This document shows positions 1 through 10,345 of a stretch of DNA of 64,000 nt, one piece after another. The notes beneath the pieces are model-generated. The model made no database searches, was not told where the DNA came from, and was given only the letters and a program-made list of their open reading frames with translations. The stretch covers positions 17,040 to 81,039 of the forward strand of contig NXFV01000795.1 of the NCBI GenBank assembly GCA_002803225.1, in the 5' to 3' direction. Position 1 is the stretch's first letter; each line of letters opens with the position of its first letter. A program made the translations under genes and the position numbers. This DNA comes from Gamarada debralockiae. Its lineage: Eukaryota > Ascomycota > Leotiomycetes > Helotiales > Hyphodiscaceae.

Positions 1-2461
1 CGAAATAGAGTCGATTTTTGAGATTTCAGACGACTTGCACAAAAGAGTTGCTCTCTACGGTCTGGGAGGAATTGGGTGAGATATCCTTTCTAGAACTTCG
101 CTTTTCTCACCACAAACTATGAGCAAAAAACTGATACGCATGCTTGTCCGCGTCTCTAGAAAGAGTCAAATTGCATACGAGTATGCGAAGCGCCATTCGG
201 GGGAACAAATTATATTCTGGGTTAGGGCAAACAACCTGGACAATATGAAGACCGGTTATCTAGCCATTGCCAGCTTGTTAAAGCTAGATCTAGAACAGCC
301 CCAACCAGACGTATTACTTATCGTCAAAGAGTATTTGGAAAGCCAGGACTCTCCATGGCTTCTAGTTCTGGACGAGATCGATGACAACGAGACCCTGTCT
401 GCAGTAAGTGCCAATGGAGTCAAACTTATGGACTACATTCCGAGATCTCGACACGGGAGGGTGTTGATCACTACAAGAGATTCCCGGGTTGTTGGACTTC
501 TGGACGGTCGCGTCGTCCCAGCCCAGAATGGTATTCGTGTCGGACCTATGCCATTCGATGAGGCTTTGAGCTTGTTCCAACGCTGCCTGCGTCGAGAGCA
601 GATCCAAGAAGCAACACAAGAACAGTGGCGAACCTTTTTGGATATGCTTGGGGGGCTTCCACTAGCACTCGTGCAAGCTGCATCGTATATGCGAGAGGAA
701 GAAGCGACAATCGACGAGTTTATTTCTCTGTACAGAGATGTTGAGAAACACGAGGAACTTTTTCAAGAGTCAGCAATCAATACTGATATGGAACAACGTT
801 CGGTCCTCTACACATGGGAGATTTCTTACAAACGGATTGCTGGCCCCTCTTATCCGACTACAAAATCAGACGCAGCGATGCTACTAGACTTGCTTGGTTT
901 TCTGGATGCGCCAGCAAGTTCTACACGGTCCCTTTCAGAAGCAGAAGCGCGGCTTAAAGGGACCTACGCTTTCGATGCTTTTCATGGATTCAAGCATGCA
1001 CTCCCTCCTCAGGAGAGTCCTTCAACTTTACTATCAAGCATCAACGACTCTCGTTTCAAGAACCTAAGCAGATTTCAATCGAAAATAGGACCGCTCCGAA
1101 ACTACTCTCTTGTCACTTCCGCAGACTGCTGGGTTCATCCAGTTGTGCATAGCTGGATATATCGTCGCTTGTCTCTGGAAGAGCGATGCAAATACTTTTC
1201 CTGGATGGTCGAGGAACTATTAAAACATCTATCATCTCCAGACCTGCAATCTTGGGAAGCTATTTTACTGCCCATCGATTCGAGTTTCTTCTTCAATTTT
1301 GAGGACATGCATTACCTGCGACATGCCAATGTTGTCCTAGATTACGCCTTGTCTGCCAGAATGGTGGATTACATGACGGAACACAGAATTAGTACTGCTG
1401 GACTTGAGGAATTGCTATACCGAATTAGTGAAGTCTCGGCTTCATCTGGCCAAACTGCGAAAGCAATTGAATACCTTGAAAAGTCGATTGCTCTCACGGA
1501 ACACTCAGGTTCTTCAGGTGTGTTACTTGACGAGCGGTGCCTTCGGTTGGCAAAAATAAGATCCCGACTACAATCCCGAGAGGAATCGACAAATCAAGCA
1601 CGGCTTTTGGTCCAGGCATCACCTAGCGACTTCGAATCTCAGCTATGGCTCGCTCAATGCCTGCGTAATCAAGGAAATTTTGGGCAGGCCATAGCATTAT
1701 ACCGCGAGATTATGACTTTCCCCACCCTCGACTACCAGGATTTTGAGAGAAACAAAAGCCTTCTCGTCGCGTTGTGCGAGATAGCATCAATTTATGCGAG
1801 GGTTGAAACCGAAGAAAGGATAACTTTCGCTCGTGAAATTATCGATAACTTCGCTATGCCATATGTACAGGCAAAGCCTCGCGGGGATATTGTGAAAGCG
1901 TTTCTTTATCGAAAACTCTTAGTTACCCGCTTAGAGGTAGCTTCCGATTTAGATGACCAAGAAGCTGTGTGCCAGCAAATGGTCGAATACGATGCTTATC
2001 ACGAACGGCTTGGTCCGCCCCTGACTGGTGGCATTCCAGAAGAGTTACTCTCATATCTCTATGAACTCCAACAAAGGCGGAAATGGCCTGAGATCGAGGT
2101 TTTGGTGCGCATTTATTCGAAGCCGCGCTGGGACCTCTTGAAGATCATGTTCCTAAAAGTATCTCATCCTGAACACTCCGATCTGATCGACGACACTGTC
2201 TTGCATTGGTGTATCATGTACAATTTCCAAGGCGAAGCTTATTTCGAGGAAGGAAAATACAAGGAGGCAGAAGTTGCTCACATGAACGCACTTGGCCTTC
2301 ATCTTTTTTTACACTCGGCAGGATCAGGATCAGACGGATTTAAAGAGAACGTGTATAACCTTGCTAGGTCTCTGGCTGCTCAAGGAGCTTTGAAGGGTGC
2401 AGAGTTAAGGATTATCCAGCAATCTTTTCATTATATCCTTGTAGAAATGGAGGCCATCTGA
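1..2461 (+). CDS. NB-ARC / TPR protein (NLR-like), 5' partial
   Basis: STAND-type NTPase of the fungal NLR-like class, expected to act as a signal-sensing switch in the cytoplasm; such proteins are linked to non-self recognition. The gene is cut by the window edge. Exon 1 (1-75) encodes a P-loop start GLGGIG; an 84-bp intron (76-159, GTGAG..CTAG) interrupts it, and exon 2 continues K-S-Q-I-A, giving an intact Walker A. The ATG at 119 lies inside the intron and is not a start. Further motifs are Walker B-like WLLVLDEIDD, a sensor-type GRVLITTRDS and GLPLALVQAASYM. A spacer follows, then degenerate TPRs (around YLEKSIALTEHS, QGNFGQAIALYREI and YFEEGKYKEAEVAHMNALG). The effector domain that would precede the NB-ARC is outside the window. 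Stop at 2459-2461. Confidence 0.88.
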
Positions 2462-2871
2462 TAAGGCAAACAAGAATGGGATAAAACATTTGCCAGCTTA
2501 TTCTATCGACGGAAATAATTTGCAAAATTCCGTGCGCATATGTTCCCGTAGTTCCTTGATAGCTGGGAGCGATTCTAATCAATTTTTGTTCGTTTGTCCT
2601 GAAGCGGTGCTAGGTGCAACAATGGTCGCCCGCTAGTCGTCAAGTCTGGGTAAAGAAAGCTGCGGGAAGTAGGCTTTAACGCAGGACTGAAACAAAATGG
2701 GAAATTCAAAGTGCCGTAAAGAGAGAATGAGAATTAGCGGGACTTCTGGAGTGTGCCTGACTGTGGTTGTACCAAATGATATGAGAGAATGCTAGATCAG
2801 ATCGAGTGTGATTGGCTAAAAAGCGAGGAGTCAAAACGTGTGACGATGGGATAAATCTTGTGAGCTGCTCC

Positions 2872-2951
2872 GTGATTAGCGCCTAAGTAAGAGCACCAAC
2901 CTCACTAACCGTATACGAAGCACAAGAGAGAAAAAGTTGATTCATAATACC
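2872..2951 (+). repeat. Dispersed ~80-bp repeat, copy A
   Basis: Begins GTGATTAGCGCC and ends TTGATTCATAATACC. It matches copies B (28244-28323) and C (57789-57868) over the whole length, with scattered substitutions; this is the most diverged copy. Confidence 0.8.
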
Positions 2952-3000
2952 ACTAACTCTATGTTAATTTTTTCTTTCGCTGCTTTTGTTCTACTCTGCG

Positions 3001-3110
3001 GACATGAGTAGCGGCCGCTTTAACCTGAACTGAGGGTGATCATGCCTGAGCTGAGCCTGAGTACAGCCTGAGCACGGCCTGAGCTTGGCCGGAGCAGCCG
3101 CCAAGTAATC
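3001..3110 (+). repeat. Repeat segment shared with 53546-53638
   Basis: Both segments contain GAGYAGCGGCCGCTTTWACC followed by CTGARCTGARGGT and then several CCTGAGY motifs. The same CTGAGCTGAGGGTGATAA string leads into repeat copy C at 57776, so these pieces probably belong to one repeat family. Family type not recognised. Confidence 0.6.
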
Positions 3111-3988
3111 CTGAGCATGTATCAAGAGGCCATTTTTAGTACCCAAGGGACTTGTTTCGGCTTCCTTAAGGCGCGGTTATATTTTCCTTGTCTTGTCTTT
3201 AAACGCGGATCCTATTTAGCTTTAACTAGGGTTCTTTTAAAAATATTTTAGATTTATATTTACTTTATATGTGTGGCTGGCCACGACTCTTACCTCCACG
3301 CAGTGCCAGCTGGAAACCTACACTCTGAGGAGTTGTTAGGGCTAAAAAGAGTCAAATCGATCGATCGAAAGAGAGGTAACAGTCTCTCTCGGCCACTCGC
3401 GACGCGTCGAACAACGACAACTTACTGCAACCGACGAGCCTACGAACACTTCGACACGCCTGCGGTAGGTCTAAACCTACGTCGATCACACTCAAATTCA
3501 AGGACAAGAGGCTAGTTAGTTAAGGGGTCAACACGAGGGCCTCTGAGGAGGAGACGCGCATCTCCGGCTAAAGCGATTTAGGTGCTTGTTACGGCCCTGT
3601 GAAGGGGGGTAGGATACCGGGTGAGGCGGTTTACCAACGCGTTGTTCTACTCGGAGGAAGATTACTCACGTCATAAGGTTAAATCGAGTCCTACGGTTGT
3701 TAGAGGTAAAGGATAGGATGAATTGGTGTTGATACCACAGGTTGAAATACTGCTCCGACGCGAGCTGACAGAATGATACGGAATAATGGGGGTGCATTCT
3801 GTGAACAGCACAACACAACCGGAGGCGATGTACCTAGAGCGCGGGAAGAGAGTCTAGGAGGAGGTACCCTGAGGCTGTGCCTCCTGTTAACCTGGCATCA
3901 ATGCCAAAGGTTGTCAAATAGTCCATCTCCACATAACGACACCACGTTAAAAAGAGTATTACACAAACAAACAAACAAACTTTATATA

Positions 3989-4232
3989 TGTGACGGCGCT
4001 GTAGCATCTGAGTGCGGCATCTGAACACCTGAAGGAAGCGTCTGGAGGAAGTCACATGATCAGGAACTCAAGGACCCCTCGCTCAACGAGTTCGCGCCTA
4101 ACACGTGATCTCTGGCCTGTATATTAGTCTCACTCCTCTCGACTTCTCTTCTTTTCTCCTTAGCTTATTCTCTTTGTAATACAATTGATGGTTCCGCATC
4201 AGCTACCCTTGGTGCGAGCTTGAGTTGTCACA
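3989..4232. mobile_element. Solo LTR, 244 bp
   Basis: Starts TGTGAC and ends GTCACA, a perfect 6-bp inverted terminus with TG..CA ends. The flanking 5 bp are ATATA on the left and ATAGA on the right, an imperfect target duplication. Inside lies a CTGTATATTAG TATA-like box and a pyrimidine-rich tract, as in fungal LTR promoters. No internal retrotransposon coding region adjoins it, so it is read as a solo LTR left by recombination. No second copy is visible in the window. Confidence 0.7.
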
Positions 4233-4472
4233 ATAGAGAGTAGGGTTTAATAGGTTAGGTTTTTATTTTATAATATTTTTCTTTTAATATTATTTAGCTA
4301 TATAATCCTTTATGCCCTTTAATAGATCCTATAAATCCTCCTTAGATTTAAAAGGTCTATCCGAGGGATCTTCCCACGGTCCTCTCGGTCTATCACGTGA
4401 CTTGCGTATACTCATGACGGCTGCCTGAGGTTTCTACTATCTAGGGCTTACCTTACAGTGTTCGTAACACTT
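4233..4472 (-). repeat. Possible second, degraded LTR in reverse orientation
   Basis: On the minus strand the sequence begins TGTTACGAACACTGTAAGG, a typical fungal LTR start, and runs A/T-rich up to the edge of the solo LTR. No partner copy or clear end was found, so this is tentative. Confidence 0.3.
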
Positions 4473-4656
4473 GCACTCACGCTAAACTGCTTACATTCAC
4501 CGCCTTCCACTTAAAGCCTGCAAGTGCGACTAGCAAAACCTGACCTCTTAAAATTCACTCTCACGTCTGCGCAAAGCTCATTCCGTCCTTCTCGCACATC
4601 TACATCGCATCTCAAGAACACCAACTTGTTTTGCATACCGATAGCTATCTCCAAAG

Positions 4657-7600
4657 ATGTCCTTCATCACCGTCGCAGCCGCAACGCTCCCCAGCGTCCC
4701 ACTCGACTTTGGAGGAAATAGAGACCGCATTCTTCGGTCTATCAAGATTGCCAAAGAGAAGGGAGCGTCCTTGCGTACAGGACCTGAGTTAGAGATCCCG
4801 GGTTATGGCTGCCTAGATCATCATTTGGAAGGCGATACCTTTTTGCACTCCTGGGTATTATTGCCCACCTTATCTTCTCCCTTCCTGTTTCCTCTCCTGT
4901 CTCTAAAACCTCTTCCATCTTTTACAAACATGCGCTAACCAAACTACAGGAGGTCTTTGCTAGTATCATCTCCGATCCGATATGCAAAGATATGCTGATT
5001 GACCTTGGCATGGGGGTTCGTCACCGAAATGTTCGATAGTCAGTTCTTCCCACTAGATACCTTCGATTGTCGCTTCACAGCCCAAACTTCACCCATTTGC
5101 CAGTAACTGATTTATACACTTCATAGCAATTGTCGGGTATTATGCACATATCAAAAGCTATACTTGATCCGACCAAAGATGTCTCTGGCTGCCGACGGAT
5201 TATACAGAGAAAATCGTCAGTGAGTATCCCCAGGATTCTTCCCAGCTAGCTTGATGGGCTATTATTTTGCACGCCCTGACTAGCATCGCTGCCGCTATCG
5301 GTGAACCATCATCGGGGAAACAGTAATTCTGACTCTCTGGTCTCCTCAGTTTCACAGCTTGGGTGAAAGAACGACAAACAGAAAAGTATTACCTCGAAGA
5401 GGTAGTGCGAAAAGTCACCGGCCAGCACACGGTACCTATTGGTGATGCAGTGCTTAGCACATTGGATACGGCAGTCGGTTGCGAAACATGCGAGGAACTT
5501 TTCACTCCATTGAACCCGTCTACTTACATGGGATTAAATGGTATTGAAATCATTCTGAACTCAAGTGCTTCACATGCCGAATTAAGGAAGCTGAGAACAC
5601 GCCTTGATCTTATATCAAACTCTACAAGAAAGGTAGGCGGTGTTTATGTTTATGCTAACGCAACAGGCGTAGATGGCGAGGCTCGCATGATGTATGATGG
5701 ATCGTCGATGATTATTGCTAATGGGAAGGTCTTGGAGCAAGGGAGCCAATTCTCTCTCAAAGACGTCGAAGTCACGACTGCAACATTTGATATTGAGGAG
5801 GTTCGCAGTTTCCGATCCAGCATTAGCAGAAACGTCCAAGCCGCCGCGCAGCTTGAATATGAGCGCGTCGAATGTGAACTTCGATTATCGCGTCCTGCGG
5901 ATCAGCTATTTCTTTCCAAAGACTTAGAAATTTCGAAAGAGATCGAGATTAAGGTGCTAGATCCAATGGAAGAGATATACATGTCCACTGCAGTATTCCT
6001 ATGGCAATATTTAGTACGCACTAACTCTGCTGGCTATTTCTTGGCACTCTCCGGCGGCCTTGATTCTTTTACAACTGCTTTGCTAGTATTTGGGATGGCG
6101 AGGCTTGCCCTGGAGTCGATTAGAGCCGGCGAAGATAAGACTCTCGCGGATTTAAGACGCGTTACGGGCGACCAGAAGTTCTCGCCGAAATCGCCGCAAG
6201 AAATTGTTTCTCGCCTTTTCCATACCTGTTACATGGGGACTGTACGTCTTGTTTTCTCTTTGGTTTCGCGACTTTAAAGGAGCCGCATAGGAGTTGGGAT
6301 CCCGAAACACATCTCGGGAGCTCAGCGGCTCCCCAGCTCATTAAACGTGCATCAGAAGCCTATACTAATCTGCGTACAGGAAAACTCCGGTGAAGAAACG
6401 AGGTCAAGAGCGAGGCGACTTTCAGAAACGCTGGGCGCTTATCACTCGGACATCTCGATAGACGAAGCAATCACCGCCCACGAGCTCATTATCGAAAAGA
6501 CTTTGAATTTCAAGCCAAGGTACAAGATCGAAGGCGGCAGCGATGCAGAAAATGTAAGCTCTGTAAAAATACCATGCAGGTAGCTAAATGCTAACCCTTG
6601 AATCAGCTTGCTAGACAGAACAGTATGGATCCCACGACTCCTTATATCCTTTGCCCTTTTACTCCATTTTACTCCAGAAACATGTGCTGACTCTCCCGTT
6701 ATCCAGTCCAAGCTCGCAACCGCATGGTTGTCTCGTACGAGCTGGCGCAATTGTCGACCACTGCTCGCAAGCTCCCTCGAGCTGGAGCAGCATTACTAGT
6801 GTTGGGAAGCGGCAACGTTGACGAGGTTAGATAAATCTCCTTCCACATCCTCTCATGAACGATTCAGAGCAAATGAGTTGACGAACGTATAGATCCTCCG
6901 CGGCTATTACACGAAATACGACGCCAGCTCTGCGGATATCTCTCCACTAGGATCCATCTCCAAGACCGGTAAGGATCCCGAGGCTCCTTATATCCTTTGA
7001 CCTTTTACTCCACTTTACTTCAGAAACATGTATTAGTTTCAGAGACTGAAGATGTATTTTTTGTCTAAGACGCCCTGACTTCGGAAGCATTCTTAAATAG
7101 GCGAATGCTGACTCCCCCATTCTCTAGACATAAAGAGATTCCAGCTATGGGCGAAAGACAAATGGGATCTGCCGATCTTGAGAGTACGTGCTAACCATAG
7201 CTCAGCGTTCTGCAGTTCAAAAATCTAATCGTGAGCAGGAGTTTATAGAAGCTACGCCGAGCGCCGAATTACTCCCACTGTCAGCCGGTGTTCAAGACGA
7301 TGAGGCTGATTCGGAGATGGGCATGACCTATGACGAACTGTCAGTGTTCGGTATACTGCGTAAGGAAGATCGCCTGGGTCCGTGGTCGACCTATCTCCGA
7401 CTTCTTGCGCAGTGGAAGTATCGTCCTGGATATGGTCCGACTGAAATTGCGGAGAAAGTCATGCGATTCTACCGTTTTTATTCCCTTAATCGACACAAGG
7501 CCACAATCATAACTCCTTCGATACACCTCTCAGCATATGACCCTGACGATAATAGAGCAGATCTCCGGCCCTTTTTGTACGTTATCAGCTGGCCATGGCA

Positions 7601-7703
7601 GTTCGAGAAGATAAAAAGACACGTCGAGGAACTGGAGAATAAGATGAGGGTGATGACAACCGGCGCGGGTGTTGATAGTACAGACGGTCCTTACAGCAAG
7701 TAG
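4657..7703 (+). CDS. QNS1: Glutamine-dependent NAD+ synthetase, ten exons
   Basis: Makes NAD+ from nicotinic acid adenine dinucleotide, ATP and glutamine, the last step of NAD synthesis. Exons by frame and splice sites: 4657-4854, 4950-5038, 5127-5219, 5350-6241, 6380-6553, 6607-6622, 6707-6825, 6893-6968, 7128-7183, 7239-7703, giving 725 aa (usual fungal length about 710-730). The N-terminal nitrilase-type glutaminase has its triad: Glu in [12 protein letters not shown], Lys in [14 protein letters not shown], Cys in [12 protein letters not shown]. The C-terminal synthetase has the PP-loop SGGLDS and LGSGNVDE. Odd points are a 16-bp microexon, two introns that are copies of each other, and Phe directly after SGGLDS where I expect Ser. 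It sits next to LTR debris. It could be the sole gene or a paralogue; this cannot be told from the window. Confidence 0.92.
6242..6379 (+). other. Intron 4 of QNS1 with nested inverted repeats
   Basis: This intron contains GGAGCCGC (6279-6286) paired with GCGGCTCC (6325-6332), and inside them TCCCGA (6300-6305) paired with TCGGGA (6314-6319). The RNA could fold into a two-tier hairpin between the splice sites. Donor GTACGT, acceptor TACAG. Confidence 0.75.
6623..6706 (+). repeat. Intron 6 of QNS1, introner-like copy 1
   Basis: 84 bp, GTATGG..CCAG. Its first 63 bp match the start of intron 8 with about 7 mismatches, and its last 21 bp match the end of intron 8 with 4 mismatches. It follows the 16-bp microexon. 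Confidence 0.8.
6969..7127 (+). repeat. Intron 8 of QNS1, introner-like copy 2
   Basis: 159 bp, GTAAGG..CTAG. It is intron 6 plus an extra ~75-bp block in the middle. Both share CTCCTTATATCCTTTG, the CTTTTACTCCA..TTTACT stretch and CAGAAACATGT. Confidence 0.8.
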
Positions 7704-10345
7704 GCGTGAAAGAAACTCTGGTGTCCATCACGGCAAACCCCAATGTAAGAGTATTTCTCCCTCAGCATGTTTCTCCTGCCCGTAAATTTATTTCTATTTT
7801 ATTTTTTATTTTTTTAAAAAAATTTTCAAAGCCAGTTCGTGTAGCGGAAGCTAGAACCGAATTACAATGTGGTCAACTTCCAACTTGTGACCAGCTTATG
7901 ATCAAGAGTTAACCTTCTGCAGTCTACTGAAAAACGAGAATTTGCGACATCATAGATCGAAGACAATGTATTTCAAGCAATCTAAGCTACCTTTAATGGA
8001 TCCTCGCCCTTTCATGTAACGCAAAGTGGTTTTCAGAGGTGAATAGTAGACAAATTTGGCCAACCAGAAACCAAGAATTGCGCGTGGTTATGATGAATGA
8101 ATGAACCTTCCGAACTCACCCTTTGTTCCCCGCTTCCATTTCCTCAACGATTGATCCATTGAAATTGTTTTAAAAAGCCTCTTTAACAAATTTCACTCAA
8201 GGCCGTCGCCATTGCCCTCGCTAAATGTGTTTCGTTTCTTCGACTCCTCGCCTTTCCAATACGCGCTCACATTCCACATCACACCAGATTAGAGACTTCC
8301 TAATGCCACTTCCATCCGCAAATCAAATATACTGCCGCGACGTCGACGCCCTCGACGGTCACCGCCATGGAGCTTTGTTTCCTCTTTTTTGTCCTTTGAG
8401 TCGAAAGGGGTTTCCAAATTCTGGCACCTCCTCGGCGGAGTTACCTCGACCCCTCCAGGAGCAGCTAGGTCACCGCCAGGTCCTCATCGACTTTACCTTG
8501 GAATCAGGCCATGAATACGAACTGCTCATTTATGGGCGGCGCAGCTCCGCGTTATGGTCACACCTGATGATGATGCGAAATCTGGTCTACAGATAATGTT
8601 GGCTTGCATACAACCGAAGTCCCTGATATCGAAATGTTGGATGCTTTCAACGAAGGAACAGCCAGCTATAAACGCATGACCAAAGAATAAAATGGAAGAA
8701 ATGCTGATCTCGATAATGACAAATTCCTCGATCGTACGTCGAAAACCTGTGAGATGGACCGCAACGACTGGTGTTCGGCACCAACCCTCATATGACTTTC
8801 CAGTGTTGCCGAACAAATATATTGGGAAGTAATAAGAATCGCATACAAGGGCCCAACCAATAACTTTCATGAGATAAAGCCTGACTTTTGCCGAATATTT
8901 CAACTGGATACGAGAATTTGCTGGCCATCCTGCTGACGGAACCAAAGGGTGTGAGCCACTCGCTTTGGAAGACAAATGGGAGAACTCGGATTTGCGGTGT
9001 TTGTGCTCAAAGATGCATATTGCGAAGGTCTTTGGCGGTCGGTCGACCAGCAGCCAATACAATTGAAGCTGTGAGAACTGAAGTGTAATACGCATTATCC
9101 GCTATCCAAGCAATTCGAGCTGTGAAGGGGTAGTGTCTGGGCTAAAAGCCTCTCTTGGTACTCTTTTGATGGTGGACAAGAAAGAAAACATTGAATTCCT
9201 CTAAATTTAGAGGCAAATCTGCTGGGATTTTTATAGCTCCGACATATCGTGTTGACGCGAAGGGACGTCGAGGTCTCGATCTCGTGATACCATAAAGTCA
9301 ATAGCAGTGGGTATCAGGTGTGCTTCTCATTCGTTATTGCGAATTCCCGGAAATTCACCATACACGGCGAGGAAATCCATGCCGTTGGATGTCCACTCAG
9401 AAATTCTCAAACCTGGCCCAACTGGATCGACCTCAAGATGTGGTATGGCAGCTCACTGGAGCGATAATAGTCACGTGATAAACGGCGTCGAGGTGGAGAC
9501 ATCGCGAAAGCCATGTGGCTGAGTACAATTTATGTTGTTTGAGTGGAATAATCAAATAAAACATTATAGATACCTCTCCCTTGGCTCAAAATCTTCTATT
9601 TCTACTGTCTTCGCTTCCATGTGGTGGTCACCAGGCCCTGATGCTCGCTTGGGGTCACCAGCTAATTTAAAGCGAACACTTGCATTTCAACTTCCATCTC
9701 CACTTCGATTTCTTTGAGTTTTCTTTTAAAGGGTTTCAGGACTTTACTCTCCATGCATCTTTATCTACGTACAGTAGTGCCCTGCTATTGCGAAGAGACC
9801 CGAGCGGGCCGTGGCAATTCATTAGGGTTTCGCCTCCTCGTGTTATTGCTAATCGCGGGCAATCTGAAAGGCAATTGAAATACCAGGGGAAGTCTGAGTT
9901 TTCAAGTACTGAAATTCCTGTTAATTCTGAAGGATTTTGTTTTTTTAAATTTTATTTTCTATGAATTCTATGAAGTTTGAACATGTTAAATACTTGTGTT
10001 CTGCAAATGAAGATGCAGATTGCCTTCGCACTCTCAGCTCATTATCATATAAAACTGAGCCTACTTCTATATTTTCATGCCCGATCGATCTCAAATACGT
10101 TTCTATAATTAACACTTCATGCCATGCTCATATAAATGACAGATTCATTCCTAAATATTATGGATTCTGGACGTCTCGTTTTCGGGGTCCCAGCAAAGTC
10201 TGTGAACAGACCACCCTGGTCTCATTTCCGCGAATCCGAACGAGATTTCGCGAGATCTTGCGAAGGATCTCACAATATAAGGAAGGGATAAACTTCGCCA
10301 CCTATAAGTTTTTCGCAACTTCTTCAGTAATTACAAGTGGACAAA
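7704..10345. other. Gene-free interval upstream of the peptidase
   Basis: No coding region is supported; ORFs of up to 189 codons overlap on both strands and resemble nothing known. A protein-like stretch ending ..FAVFVLKDAYCEGLWRSV. can be read near 8984-9070 (+), but it has no start or partner exon that I could find. Poly-A/T runs lie at 7795-7825. Around 10280 there is a TATAA-like box ahead of the peptidase start. Confidence 0.5.

Larger units (their letters stand above)
2462..3988. other. Gene-free, repeat-bearing interval
   Basis: No coding region is supported. The interval holds one copy of the ~80-bp dispersed repeat (2872-2951), a segment rich in CCTGAGC motifs (3001-3110) that resembles one at 53546-53638, and an (ACAA)n run at about 3962-3980 just before the solo LTR. 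A stretch at 3122-3165 resembles 57607-57645 (CCATTTT..ACCC..GGG.CTTGTTT.GGCTTC). The short ORFs here look like chance. Confidence 0.6.

Noticed and set aside
119..159. ATG at 119 as the start of the NB-ARC protein
   Set aside because: It lies inside an intron; splicing 75 to 160 rebuilds GLGGIGKS, the Walker A motif, and the frame is open back to the window edge.
8526..9095. 189-codon minus-strand ORF
   Set aside because: No domain, no homology recalled, and competing open frames on the plus strand; could not be told from chance.
10337..10345. Peptidase start at 10337
   Set aside because: The codon there is GTG; the first ATG is at 10346 and begins a standard signal peptide.
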